Positions 27,523-35,687 are shown, counted from the stretch's first letter. The stretch is 64,000 nt of DNA from Nocardioides sp. SYSU D00038 (GCF_016924665.1 NZ_JAFFJT010000024.1:124001-188000); one strand, 5' to 3'. Program-made: numbers and translations. Notes: a model not told the origin generated them from the sequence alone.

Positions 27523-27748
27523 GTCGGGGGTTGCTGGGTGCTCCAGAGCGTGACTAGACGGTGGGTCGCGCGTCACTCCGCCCAGATGGGCCACGTCGAG
27601 GGGGCGACCATCAGCCCGGAATGGGCGACTTCAGGAGCCGACTCTCAGGTAGGGCGACACATGCAGTAGCGCGGCCAGGGGGGCGAGGAACCGAACGCAC
27701 AGGGGATCTCAGCGGACTCCTGGACAGCGTTGGGTCAAGCTGATCCGC
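27523..27748. other. left boundary of the lower-GC island, no gene seen
   Basis: Spacer between the oxidoreductase promoter and the end of the methyltransferase gene. Composition changes here from the host's very high GC to markedly lower GC. No integrase, tRNA end or convincing direct repeat with the right boundary (about 32841-32965) was found. Confidence 0.4.
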
Positions 27749-28885
27749 TCAACTCGGCTTCATAACGAGAAGCAGTTCGTTCAGGGGACGCCGAGCCATC
27801 CGTGACCCAGTTTTCGCGGTGGCTGGGCCTCCCAGGGTGCTATGCGTGTGCGGCAACAGTTGGCTGCGCACCTTGAAGTACTTCTTGGCTAAGTTGCGCG
27901 CGATATCGCCGCTGACCCCATTGCTAGCATCGCCCGAAGGGAACGTGAGCAGTACCGTTGCGCGCCGACTCCTAAGGCCATCCAGCAGTTCGTCTAGCGC
28001 CTTTTCGGACGCCGTCCTCAAACTGTACCGCGAGGACGTCCGCAACGGCAGATCTGGAGCCCGGCCCGCCCCGTGGACCTCTGGCCACCCACCCCGGGCG
28101 ATCCCTTCTAGAACGTGGTAGAAGCGGCTGTACTGGACGTCCGAATACGGCGGATCGCAGAAAACCGTGGCATCCATTGGAACCCGCACGGCGTAATCGT
28201 TCGCATCCTCAACGACCGCGCTGCCGCGTCTCCTAGCGAACCGCGGGGCAAGCGCGTTCAAGATGGACTCCGCTGCCACGAAGACGTCGCGCCTCCACGC
28301 CGCCCCGATGTAAGGCAAGAGCCGCTCGGTCGGCTGGAATGGCTGGGCGGTGTGACCTGGCGACGCCGAAACTCGCGAAGCTGTCCGAATAATCACGCCC
28401 ATCTTGAGCCAGTAGAGGTCGTCGACCCCCACGCTCTTAACCGGAAGCAGGCATTCGAGTGCCAAAGCTTGTAAAGGCGAGAAGTAGTGCCCACCGTAAT
28501 CGCGCACGATGAATCCAGCGTCGGCATCCCGGCATAGCATCCGCGATCGTGCGACGTTCTCGGGCTGAGTCCAGTCCAGGTCAGTGAAACCAAGATCACT
28601 ACGTCGCTCATCGAAGATCTCTCGAGACCTTTTTAGCCAATCCGCCACGATCTCGCCCTGATCAACCGCGCTCTCGCGGTCGATGACGGATAGCGCTAGT
28701 GCGGAACTAAACGATTGGCAATCAACCGTCGTCACAACAGAGTCGGTTTTTTCGGCAACGAATGTTCCGACGACGCCAGACCCAGCGAACAAGTCGACGA
28801 AGGGTCGTCCCGGCTCCGTATGGCGGAGCAAAGCCCTGCCCAGCGCACCATTCAGCAAAGCCTGCTTCGATCCCATGTACTTCAA
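27749..28885 (-). CDS. D12-class N6-adenine DNA methyltransferase
   Basis: 378 aa. Motifs in the D12 (Dam-like) order: MKYMGSKQAL at the N-terminus, AdoMet motif FVDLFAGSG at 29-37, catalytic motif DPPY at 244-247 in VFCDPPYSDVQYSRFYHVLE. Starts at TTG 28885, which restores the conserved K-Y-M-G-S-K; starting at the ATG two codons on would lose it. Lies 27 nt after the 446-aa gene in the same operon. Lower GC than the host genes. Could be the self-protection or modification enzyme of a defence system; no restriction endonuclease is recognised nearby. Confidence 0.88.
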   Translation of the reverse strand: MKYMGSKQALLNGALGRALLRHTEPGRPFVDLFAGSGVVGTFVAEKTDSVVTTVDCQSFSSALALSVIDRESAVDQGEIVADWLKRSREIFDERRSDLGFTDLDWTQPENVARSRMLCRDADAGFIVRDYGGHYFSPLQALALECLLPVKSVGVDDLYWLKMGVIIRTASRVSASPGHTAQPFQPTERLLPYIGAAWRRDVFVAAESILNALAPRFARRRGSAVVEDANDYAVRVPMDATVFCDPPYSDVQYSRFYHVLEGIARGGWPEVHGAGRAPDLPLRTSSRYSLRTASEKALDELLDGLRSRRATVLLTFPSGDASNGVSGDIARNLAKKYFKVRSQLLPHTHSTLGGPATAKTGSRMARRPLNELLLVMKPS

Positions 28886-28912
28886 AACAGAACCGCCGAA
28901 TCAGGATGAAGT

Positions 28913-30253
28913 TCAGGCACTGAGACTCCAAAGGCCCGCGCGCCCTAGTCCAGAAAGTTCTCGAACCGTCCAAGGCGCCTGGTGGCGGAGAGCCAAGCTC
29001 CCACGGGGGTTCCCGGTCGAAAGTGCGTCCAAGTCTTCCAGACCAGCCTCAAGATCCTGCCAGAGATCCGTCATCGGCTCGGGACGAGGTAGTGGATCCC
29101 AGTATCCAGCCATGGTTCCGACGTGATCGGACCACCAGCGAAAATCCTCGGGATCCAAGCCAGCCTCGCGTTGCATGCTTCTGGATGCACCCGTAGCGAA
29201 GCGAGCTAGCAGCAGCGCGCGGCTGAGCATGGCCTTGACCTCGCCTCTAGTGAGGCCGAGAACCGGCACCGGGCCGACCTCCATGGCCGCGCTGACGCAT
29301 GAATTGTGAGGATGTCGAAGAGCTTCAACCACGCCACGCGCCACTTCATCGGAGCCGTAGGAAGAGCCGGTCACGGACGTAACGGCTCGCTGAATCCAAG
29401 ACTCTCGATCGCCGTCTGCCGCGAGATGACCAAGAACCTGGATGACGATTGCAGAGTCGAGGTCGGGGAACGTGCCTGGAGCGCCCGGCCCGAGAGGTTC
29501 AACAAGGCTCGCGACCACGTCTGCGCACCAGGTTGAGTACCCATCCGGGTCGGCGGGGCTGAACCCAGATGGGTGGTAACTCGCGATGTTTCGCCGGTCA
29601 CGGTCGTCTCTCATCGCCTTGAGATCGGCGCCCCAGGACTCAGTGAAGAACGACGCGAGGGCCGATGAGGCCCCATTCGGCCGCGCTGCCTCTAACCACC
29701 GGTCCAAAGGCTGCCCGCGGAACTGGACCTGACGGGCCACAGTCGATAGAGCCGCAGGAGTCGCAGACCAGATTTCCAAGAAGTCCCATGCGTTCGTGTG
29801 TGTTGAGCCGCCACTATTGATCGTCTCAATTCCGTTATCCGTCACGGACACGACTTGGCTCCCTACGACAAGCAGACCCGATCGCGCCATCATCGAAATA
29901 GCCGCGCGAACTTCGGCGTAGTAGGCGAGATGCGCTGCTTCGGCGAGGGACCCCATCGTGATCGCGTCGATGGCACGACCCAGAAGCGTCCAGCTATCCG
30001 CGCAGTGAAGAAAGGCCGATGCGCCCGCCAATTGGGCGACTAGATCTCTAGATCCGCGACGATCCTCGGTAGTCATCTTGCGAAGGAAATTCTCGGCGTC
30101 TGAATGTTCTTGCGTTGACGTGTCTAGCCAAGCGATCGGACCTCGATGAAAAGCCTCCCTGAACCCTGCGGCCACTAGTGCGGGGCTCGCCGCGCGACAC
30201 TTTTCCTCGCGCGCCCGTCGAGCCTCAACCACCTGCTTGCGACTCCCGCCCAT
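28913..30253 (-). CDS. uncharacterised 446-aa protein of the methyltransferase/DGQHR cassette
   Basis: 446 aa, not recognised. Predicted mostly helical; residues about 115-165 contain AEAAHLAYYAEVRAAISMMA and a GGSTHTNAWDFLEIW segment that looks conserved; the C-terminal half has EVKAMLSRALLLARFATGAS and WWSDHVGTMAGYW. No P-loop, PD-(D/E)xK, HNH or helicase motif is visible, and there is no signal peptide or membrane helix. ATG overlaps the DGQHR gene's stop (TGATG) and the methyltransferase follows 27 nt later, so all three are made together. May be the effector, a sensor or a specificity factor. Confidence 0.8.
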   Translation of the reverse strand: MGGSRKQVVEARRAREEKCRAASPALVAAGFREAFHRGPIAWLDTSTQEHSDAENFLRKMTTEDRRGSRDLVAQLAGASAFLHCADSWTLLGRAIDAITMGSLAEAAHLAYYAEVRAAISMMARSGLLVVGSQVVSVTDNGIETINSGGSTHTNAWDFLEIWSATPAALSTVARQVQFRGQPLDRWLEAARPNGASSALASFFTESWGADLKAMRDDRDRRNIASYHPSGFSPADPDGYSTWCADVVASLVEPLGPGAPGTFPDLDSAIVIQVLGHLAADGDRESWIQRAVTSVTGSSYGSDEVARGVVEALRHPHNSCVSAAMEVGPVPVLGLTRGEVKAMLSRALLLARFATGASRSMQREAGLDPEDFRWWSDHVGTMAGYWDPLPRPEPMTDLWQDLEAGLEDLDALSTGNPRGSLALRHQAPWTVRELSGLGRAGLWSLSA

Positions 30254-31755
30254 CAGGTGCGGTCCCGTACATGCTCAATGGCGCCTATTAGAGTGTCGTC
30301 TTCCGCCTCTTCGTAAAGGTGGTCCAGAAGCTGACGCCGGAGTTCCTTGTAACCGCTACTGCCGCGAAATGCCAATTTCCGACCGCGGATGTCGTCGTCC
30401 AACCCGGGCGCCTTTGAACTTCGCCAGTCATATGTAGCAAGTCCCTCGGCAATCTTCGTCAAGAAGGAGCTGGCTGGCTGCTCACTAAACTCCTCCACGA
30501 TCCTCGAAACCTCGTCAGGATTGAGGTCGTCGACGACTTGACCCACGCGCCACTGTCGCAGTTTCAGTGCTTGAGTCGCAGCATATGACAGATCGTTAAA
30601 GAGGCCCATTAGGGGCCGAACACCTTGATCCGATGCGAGCATCGAATATGGACTCGCAAACGCAGGGTCGGCGACCGAGTCGAGGTCGCCCTCGGCCTGT
30701 AGATCGCGGAGCTCGGTTGCCCAGGACTCGTCACAATCCGCCACTGCATCGTCCATAGCACGCCAGCACGCGACGAGATACGCAGCTTGCTGCACCCGTG
30801 GCCAGTCGAGCCCACCTTGTCCGTCGAATTCGCCCCCGCCGAACAGGCCGCCCACGGTCGTGCGGGGGGTGTGCCAGGCTCTCACGAAGGTCTGGGTCAG
30901 AGCGCGAACGAAGGCCGCTTGAGTAACTGGCTGACGAGACCGCAGTCCGGACTCGCCAAGCATATTGATGCGACGGAACCAGGGGCTCTCGGGGGTTGCC
31001 CATAAAGCCTCGGTCAATTCTTGCGCGCGCGTCTCCCTGTAGACGTGAATTCCTTCGCCCGCATCCAGCCAATCCTGTTCCCGCAGGAGTGGATAGAGGT
31101 CGAATGCCAGAGAGGCGTTAATTCTTTTCGGCTTGATGTTTACAGTCCAGAACAGGTAGGCCTGCCAAGACAGGTCAAGTCCCTTGAATGCGACTACCGG
31201 AAGCTCGAAGTCATCTGAGTCGTCGTCATTGAATGCGAACAGGCGGTGCTGGCCATCAATGATCTCGATAGGTGCCAGATCTTTCGGTTCCCACTCCTCA
31301 TCGAAACCCTCAGGAAGTCCGACCGTGACGATGGAGCCGACCGGTTCCCCGACGGCGATCGCGTCATCGGGGTCCAGAATCCTGCCGCCGCGCTCGCCGT
31401 GAGGCTCGATCAAGTTGACGATGATGGCACTTGGAAGCCACCCAGGCTTGCGCAGATTGTCCGCCTCGGCTGCTTTTCGGGGACCTAGCGTTGAGACTGG
31501 GAAGCCATCGCGGATGTACCTCCGGATCTCTTGGCTTCGCTCGCCATCGTGGCGCCGCTGGATCGCCAGGTCCTGAGCGCGCGGCCCTTCGGGATTTCGC
31601 CGATGGATGTCCGCTAGGCGCCTCAGGTCCGACGCACGGACGCTCATCAAGTAGAAGTGCGGCTCTGGGCGCCTCTGTCTGTTCGGCTCGGAAAAGTTCA
31701 TTCGGTCCCAGTCCGGCAACCACTGCCGAACCACTAGGGCCTGCAAGTCCGTCAT
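30253..31755 (-). CDS. DGQHR-domain (DndB-like) protein
   Basis: 500 aa. The eponymous DGQHR motif stands at residues 167-171 within APIEIIDGQHRLFAF, preceded by RSQEIRRYI and followed by FWTVNIKPKRINASLAFDLY, the usual order for DndB-like proteins. In phosphorothioation (Dnd) and 7-deazaguanine systems such proteins are regulators or modification partners with a ParB/Srx-like fold. ATG at 31755 is preferred (GAGGAG 11 nt upstream); a GTG at 31767 is possible. No dndACDE genes are present, so the partner chemistry here would be adenine methylation. Confidence 0.85.
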   Translation of the reverse strand: MTDLQALVVRQWLPDWDRMNFSEPNRQRRPEPHFYLMSVRASDLRRLADIHRRNPEGPRAQDLAIQRRHDGERSQEIRRYIRDGFPVSTLGPRKAAEADNLRKPGWLPSAIIVNLIEPHGERGGRILDPDDAIAVGEPVGSIVTVGLPEGFDEEWEPKDLAPIEIIDGQHRLFAFNDDDSDDFELPVVAFKGLDLSWQAYLFWTVNIKPKRINASLAFDLYPLLREQDWLDAGEGIHVYRETRAQELTEALWATPESPWFRRINMLGESGLRSRQPVTQAAFVRALTQTFVRAWHTPRTTVGGLFGGGEFDGQGGLDWPRVQQAAYLVACWRAMDDAVADCDESWATELRDLQAEGDLDSVADPAFASPYSMLASDQGVRPLMGLFNDLSYAATQALKLRQWRVGQVVDDLNPDEVSRIVEEFSEQPASSFLTKIAEGLATYDWRSSKAPGLDDDIRGRKLAFRGSSGYKELRRQLLDHLYEEAEDDTLIGAIEHVRDRT

Positions 31756-31890
31756 CAGGCGCGGCACTCCTCATCTAGGGCTGTGGACCAATCTAGTGGG
31801 TCACCTCCCCACGCCTGTGGCCTTCTCGCGTACTTCGGTCACCGCGCCGCCACAGCCTACTCAGTTGTGAACCGGGGCCTAAGCGTGTCT
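31756..31890. other. spacer between the DGQHR gene and the 48-aa ORF
   Basis: About 135 bases with reduced GC. No promoter with a clear -10/-35 pair was seen on the minus strand. ORFs on either strand here look random. Confidence 0.3.
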
Positions 31891-32037
31891 TCACGCGGCG
31901 CAGGTAGCTGCAACTGTCTGTGTGTGCGCTACGGATTGTTGGGGCCGAGCAGAGTAGACAGGATGGCGGACACCACCGACAGCGCCGCCATGAAGCGCGA
32001 CTGCGGCAACCTTCTGTGCATTCCGGGGCTTGGTCAT
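31891..32037 (-). CDS. small ORF (48 aa) overlapping the HEPN-like gene
   Basis: The ATG at 32037 overlaps the HEPN gene's stop by 4 nt (ATGA), the coupling used by many real gene pairs in this genome. The peptide MTKPRNAQKVAAVALHGGAV continues for 28 residues without a recognisable motif or membrane helix. Could be an antitoxin-like partner or simply chance. Confidence 0.3.
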   Translation of the reverse strand: MTKPRNAQKVAAVALHGGAVGGVRHPVYSARPQQSVAHTQTVAATCAA

Positions 32038-32810
32038 GCCGTCCGTACCTCCTCAACAGCCCGTGACTCAGACCAATCGACAAGGGCCTCCAGGACCGAC
32101 CAAGTCTTAGCCGAGTTGACGCGGGTGTCGTATGCCAACTCTCGACCGTGCAGGACGCCGTGACGTGAGAGGCTGCCCCGAGCCTGGGTGTGCTTCACAT
32201 CCTCTCCGAAGAGGGCTTGCAGCGCGGTGAGGCCGCCAAGCAAGCTGGCCGCACGATCCGGAGACGAGAGATCGGCCTTGTGGCGACCTTTGGTGAAAAA
32301 CTTCTTTCCACCGCTAATGTCGATGACGATGCCTTCGATCTGCGCCAGAAGGATGGGAATCGACGCGTCGTAGCGACCCGCCAGATGGTGATCGCTCGCC
32401 AATCGCAGCAACCGGGCGCGCTCGGTGAAGAACCCACGCAATGCGTCGTCCTCGACGCGTATCCGCGCGACCCGCGAGCAGATGCGCGTCAAGCGCTCAG
32501 CGCCCGGACCATCGAATACGTCAGCCAGAAGCTGATCAGCTTCTTCTCCCGACTCTTCTACGATCGCTCCAAGTGCTCGGCGCACGGCGGAGATTGGCAT
32601 CGACGCAACGGACCACCCTCGGGGTGACAGCTCCATTATTGCTAAGAGGATCTCCTCGACCGGCCGACGGGCTTCGGTGCCGAGTTGAGCCAGCCGCTCT
32701 CGCGCCTCGGTCGACACGGAACCGATGCGTTCGAGGAATTCGCTGAGATCGTCGGGGGTCGCCATCTTCTGGTGGTCATGCTTGCCGCGACGAACATCGA
32801 CCGCATCCAT
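32034..32810 (-). CDS. HEPN-like C-terminal domain protein of the island
   Basis: About 258 aa. The C-terminal third has YDASIPILLAQIEGIVIDI followed by SLSRHGVLHGRELAY, with the R-x4-H motif (RHGVLH, residues 216-221) typical of HEPN ribonuclease or nucleotide-binding folds in abortive-infection and toxin proteins. The N-terminal two thirds are helical and unrecognised. The start is uncertain: ATG 32810 chosen; GTG 32840 and ATG 32765 are alternatives with equally weak ribosome binding sites. First gene of the minus-strand island series. Confidence 0.65.
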   Translation of the reverse strand: MDAVDVRRGKHDHQKMATPDDLSEFLERIGSVSTEARERLAQLGTEARRPVEEILLAIMELSPRGWSVASMPISAVRRALGAIVEESGEEADQLLADVFDGPGAERLTRICSRVARIRVEDDALRGFFTERARLLRLASDHHLAGRYDASIPILLAQIEGIVIDISGGKKFFTKGRHKADLSSPDRAASLLGGLTALQALFGEDVKHTQARGSLSRHGVLHGRELAYDTRVNSAKTWSVLEALVDWSESRAVEEVRTA

Positions 32811-32840
32811 GTGTTCGCCGTTGATTGGGCTAGGGGGCAC

Positions 32841-32965
32841 GTGCCCATTCTCTATGAACGGCGTGGCCCTTCCACTCGGAATCGCATGACGGCGGGCCGC
32901 GGTGGGTGCGTCTTACCGCCGCGTTTGACGCAGAGGTCGACGGCCGTCGGTGCACCGCGTTCCCG
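32841..32965. other. right boundary of the island, no gene seen
   Basis: Short spacer between the HEPN-like gene and arr in which GC returns to host level. Searched by eye for direct repeats with 27523-27748; only weak similarity (GGTGGGT...GCG) was noted, too short to call attachment sites. Confidence 0.35.
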
Positions 32966-33376
32966 TCAGTTGATGATCTCGGCGCGCTCGTCCGCGCGAA
33001 GCGCGGCGATCCGGTCCCGCCACGCCTGGAGCGCCTCCGGGCTCAGGCGGGTCCAGTCGGTGACCTCGCGGACGACGCGGAGCGGGTCGCGGCTGCGGTA
33101 GGAGCGGGTGGGGTTGCCGGGGAACTTCTTGTCGGTGACGTTCGGGTCGTTCTCGAAGGGACCGGTCGGCTCCACGGCGTACACGCGGGGCTCACCGTCG
33201 CCGGCGGCGAGCTCCGCGGCCAGGCCGGCGCCGTCGACGAGGGCGGTGAAGTAGATGTGGTTCATCACCACCTCGGGCCGGTAGTTCGACCGGAAGCCCG
33301 CGGTGAGGAGGTCCCCGGGCTGCAGGTCGGCCTTGGTGCCGTGGAAGAACGGCCCGTCGTCCAGCACGTCGCTCAC
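32966..33376 (-). CDS. arr: NAD(+)-rifampin ADP-ribosyltransferase
   Basis: 136 aa, the family's usual length. PFFHGTKADLQPGDLLTAGF at the N-terminus with the NAD-contacting His12, NHIYFTAL with Tyr42, and VTDKKFPGNPTRSYRSRDPL are the Arr hallmarks. It inactivates rifamycins by ADP-ribosylating the C23 hydroxyl. Widespread as an intrinsic chromosomal gene in actinobacteria. GTG start with TAGGCT 7 nt upstream suggests a leaderless message; that promoter lies in the end of the next gene. Confidence 0.92.
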   Translation of the reverse strand: MSDVLDDGPFFHGTKADLQPGDLLTAGFRSNYRPEVVMNHIYFTALVDGAGLAAELAAGDGEPRVYAVEPTGPFENDPNVTDKKFPGNPTRSYRSRDPLRVVREVTDWTRLSPEALQAWRDRIAALRADERAEIIN

Positions 33377-33379
33377 GGT

Positions 33380-33805
33380 TCAGAGCCTAGGCGCCGCCGG
33401 GGTGCAAAGGGTGCGGGTCAGGGCGGGGATCACCACCGCGGCGGCGAGCAGGTGGAGGCCGACCAGGGTGAGCGTGGTCGCGGCGTCGGCGTCGGCGAGG
33501 AACGGCGGCACCAGCGAGAGCGCGGTCAGCGTGCAGGCGGTCAGAGCGAACCGCTCGGCGGGGCGCGTGCTCCAGCGGCGCAGCGCGAGGGCGAGGAGCA
33601 CGCCGACGAGGGAGAGGACGCCGGTCATGAAGGCCACGCCCGAGACCGGGATGTCCTCGCCGGAGACCTCGAGGTCGACGCCGGCGGCGCGGGCCAGGGC
33701 GGCGGCGAGGGTGGTGGCCGCGACCGCGGCGGCGACGGCGAGGAGGCCGGTGGCGGCGAACCCGGGCGCCGTACGACGGGTGGCGGTGTCGGGGGCGGTG
33801 GTCAT
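33380..33805 (-). CDS. four-TM membrane protein (DUF6069-like)
   Basis: 141 aa with four hydrophobic segments: GLLAVAAAVAATTLAAALA, VAFMTGVLSLVGVLLALAL, LTACTLTALSLVPPFLA, LTLVGLHLLAAAVVIPALT. The layout and the SGEDIPVSGVAF segment match the actinobacterial DUF6069 family, often found next to ECF sigma factors or regulators. ATG overlaps the sigma-factor stop (ATGA). Function unknown. Confidence 0.82.
   Translation of the reverse strand: MTTAPDTATRRTAPGFAATGLLAVAAAVAATTLAAALARAAGVDLEVSGEDIPVSGVAFMTGVLSLVGVLLALALRRWSTRPAERFALTACTLTALSLVPPFLADADAATTLTLVGLHLLAAAVVIPALTRTLCTPAAPRL
33384..33389 (-). promoter_or_regulatory. -10 box TAGGCT, leaderless start of arr
   Basis: Minus-strand TAGGCT ends 7 nt before the GTG at 33376 and overlaps the last codons of the upstream membrane-protein gene; no Shine-Dalgarno. 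Confidence 0.45.
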
Positions 33806-34803
33806 CGCTCGGCCCCGTCCGCAACCAGCCGCTCGGGCAGCCCGAGCAGCGGGAACTGGTCGTCGTGGAAGGTCGTGATCTCGTCGATCGCCCCGTCGAC
33901 GATGCGCAGCACGTCGACCGTGAGCGGCAGGTACGCGCGCTCGTCGTCGCGCCAGAGGTAGAAGGCGATCGCGGGCTGCCGGTTGACCGACGTGGCGACG
34001 GTGCGCAGCTCGCCCAGCTCCGGGTAGCCGTCGTCGAGCCAGTTGGCGACCACGGCGTCGCGGCCGACCTGGAGGCCGGGGGTGGGCGGCATCGAGCAGC
34101 GGACGTCGTCGCGCATCATCGCGGCGATGGCGTCGACGTCCTTGGCCACGCTGGCCTCGGTGAAGCGGCGCACCACGTCGAGGGTGGTCGGGTCCGACTC
34201 GTCGCCTGTCCAGTCCTGCCGCTCGGCGGGCAGGTGCTCGCGCATGCCGGCGCGGGCGCGCTGGAGGGCGCTGTTGACCGAGTTGACCGAGTCGCCGAGG
34301 AGGTCGGCGACGTCCTTGGCCGGCCAGCCGAGCACGTCGCGCAGCACCAGCACCGCCCGCGGCCGCGGCGCGAGGTGCTGCACCGCGACCAGGTAGGCCA
34401 GCTCGATCGTCTCCCGGGCGACAGCGACCGCCTCCGGCTCGTCGGCGTCGGCGGTCGTGAGCTCGTCGAGCAGCCGGTCGGGGTAGGGCTGCAGCCACAG
34501 CACCTCGCCGCCGGTCGCCGGCTTCGGCCGCCGCCGGTCGAGCAGGTCGAGGCAGGCGTTGGTGGCGATCCGGTAGAGCCAGGCGCGGAACGTCGAGCGC
34601 CCCTCGAAGGTCTCGCGCCGCCGCCAGGCTCGCAGGAACGTCTCCTGCACGGCGTCCTCGGCGTCCTCGAACGAGCCGAGCATCCGGTAGCAGTGCACGT
34701 GCAGCTCGCGCCGGTGTCGCTCGGCCAGCCGCGTGAACGTCGGCTCGTCGACCTCGCCCAGATCGTGCACGCCCAGCTCCTCCGGTCGCATGTCCACCGT
34801 CAT
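33802..34803 (-). CDS. ECF sigma factor with C-terminal SnoaL-like domain
   Basis: 333 aa. Region 2: LHVHCYRMLGSFEDAEDAVQ and AWLYRIATNACLDLLDRRRP; region 4: RPRAVLVLRDVLGWPAKDVA and SVNSALQRARAGM; then an NTF2/SnoaL-like domain (VRRFTEASVAKDVDAIAAMM, GRDAVVANWL) that in such sigma factors modulates activity in place of a separate anti-sigma factor. ATG at 34803 has GGAAGG 8 nt upstream; the upstream frame (to 34869) is non-coding. Coupled to the four-TM protein, a candidate target or partner. Confidence 0.92.
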   Translation of the reverse strand: MTVDMRPEELGVHDLGEVDEPTFTRLAERHRRELHVHCYRMLGSFEDAEDAVQETFLRAWRRRETFEGRSTFRAWLYRIATNACLDLLDRRRPKPATGGEVLWLQPYPDRLLDELTTADADEPEAVAVARETIELAYLVAVQHLAPRPRAVLVLRDVLGWPAKDVADLLGDSVNSVNSALQRARAGMREHLPAERQDWTGDESDPTTLDVVRRFTEASVAKDVDAIAAMMRDDVRCSMPPTPGLQVGRDAVVANWLDDGYPELGELRTVATSVNRQPAIAFYLWRDDERAYLPLTVDVLRIVDGAIDEITTFHDDQFPLLGLPERLVADGAER

Positions 34804-34886
34804 CGTCTCGTCCTTCCGCCTGGTTGGTCCGTCGTAGGTGTGACGGGTGCGGGCGGCAGAACTCATCACTCGGCTGCTCGTGGGGG

Positions 34887-35675
34887 TCAGCGGCGGCGGA
34901 GCCGGCGGCGTACGAGCCAGCCGATCAGCGGTACGCCGGCGAGGCCGGCCAGCGCGAGGTCGCGCTTGCGGTGCGACGGCGGTGGGGGCCGGTCGTGCAC
35001 GGCGAGCAGGTCGACGACCGCCCGGCGCAGCGTCTCGGTGGCGCGGTCGACGGCGTCGGGGCCGTCACCGGGCGGCAGGTGGATCGGGGCGCCGATCACG
35101 ACGTCGATGTCGGCGCGGTCGGCGGCCCGACGCCACAGGGTGCGCTTGACCCGCTGGTTGCTGCTGCTGATCACGTGGTCGGTGCCGACGAGCACGACAG
35201 GGATCACGGGTACGCCGGCCTGCAGCGCCATCCGGGCGGCGCCCGACTTGAACGGCAGCAGCACGCCGTCCTTGGGGATCGTCCCCTCGGGGAAGACCGC
35301 GACCAGCTCGCCCCCGCGGAGGCTGGCGACGGCGGCGACGAGCGCGTCGGCGGCGCGCTCGGTGCCGCGGTGGACCGGGATCACCCCGGCCCGGCGCAGC
35401 ACCGCCGCGACGAACCGGGCCCGGAACAGCTCCGCCTTGGCCAGCACCATCACGTCGCGCCCGGTGCGGTCGAGGGCGGCACCCAGGGCCACGGCGTCGA
35501 ACAGGCTGCGGTGGTTGCAGATCAGCACCGCGCCGCCCCGGCTCGGCACGTGCTCGAGACCCACGACCTCGACGTCGGAGAACAGCCCCGCGACCCAGCC
35601 GAGGAAGCGGCTGAGCAGGCCGTGCACGAGGCGCGAGGGCCGCAGGTGCTGGGGGCGCAGGGTCAGGTCGGGCAT
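34887..35675 (-). CDS. 1-acyl-sn-glycerol-3-phosphate acyltransferase (PlsC-like)
   Basis: 262 aa. Catalytic HX4D as HRSLFD (residues 55-60) and FPEGT (128-132), with IPVHRGTERAADALVAAVAS between, define the lysophosphatidate acyltransferase family acting at the membrane in phospholipid synthesis. Ends with a basic tail (GWLVRRRLRRR). The start is leaderless (TAGAGT 6 nt upstream). Confidence 0.92.
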   Translation of the reverse strand: MPDLTLRPQHLRPSRLVHGLLSRFLGWVAGLFSDVEVVGLEHVPSRGGAVLICNHRSLFDAVALGAALDRTGRDVMVLAKAELFRARFVAAVLRRAGVIPVHRGTERAADALVAAVASLRGGELVAVFPEGTIPKDGVLLPFKSGAARMALQAGVPVIPVVLVGTDHVISSSNQRVKRTLWRRAADRADIDVVIGAPIHLPPGDGPDAVDRATETLRRAVVDLLAVHDRPPPPSHRKRDLALAGLAGVPLIGWLVRRRLRRR

Positions 35676-35681
35676 GGCGCG

Positions 35682-35687
35682 ACTCTA
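35682..35687 (-). promoter_or_regulatory. -10 box TAGAGT, leaderless start of plsC-like gene
   Basis: Minus-strand TAGAGT ends 6 nt before the ATG at 35675; no Shine-Dalgarno. Confidence 0.45.

Noticed and set aside
25534..27557. 588-aa and 622-aa frames across the FAD oxidoreductase
   Set aside because: Shadow frames of a clearly recognisable flavoprotein on the minus strand.
31783..32163. 126-aa plus-strand ORF within the island
   Set aside because: No ribosome binding site, no domain, and antisense to the HEPN-like gene end and its spacer.
27523..32965. attL/attR direct repeats or an integrase at the island ends
   Set aside because: Only short low-quality similarities were seen, and no integrase or tRNA is present.
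33380..34498. 372-aa minus frame joining the sigma factor and the DUF6069-like gene
   Set aside because: Only its last 141 codons are real; the first part is out of frame with the sigma factor.
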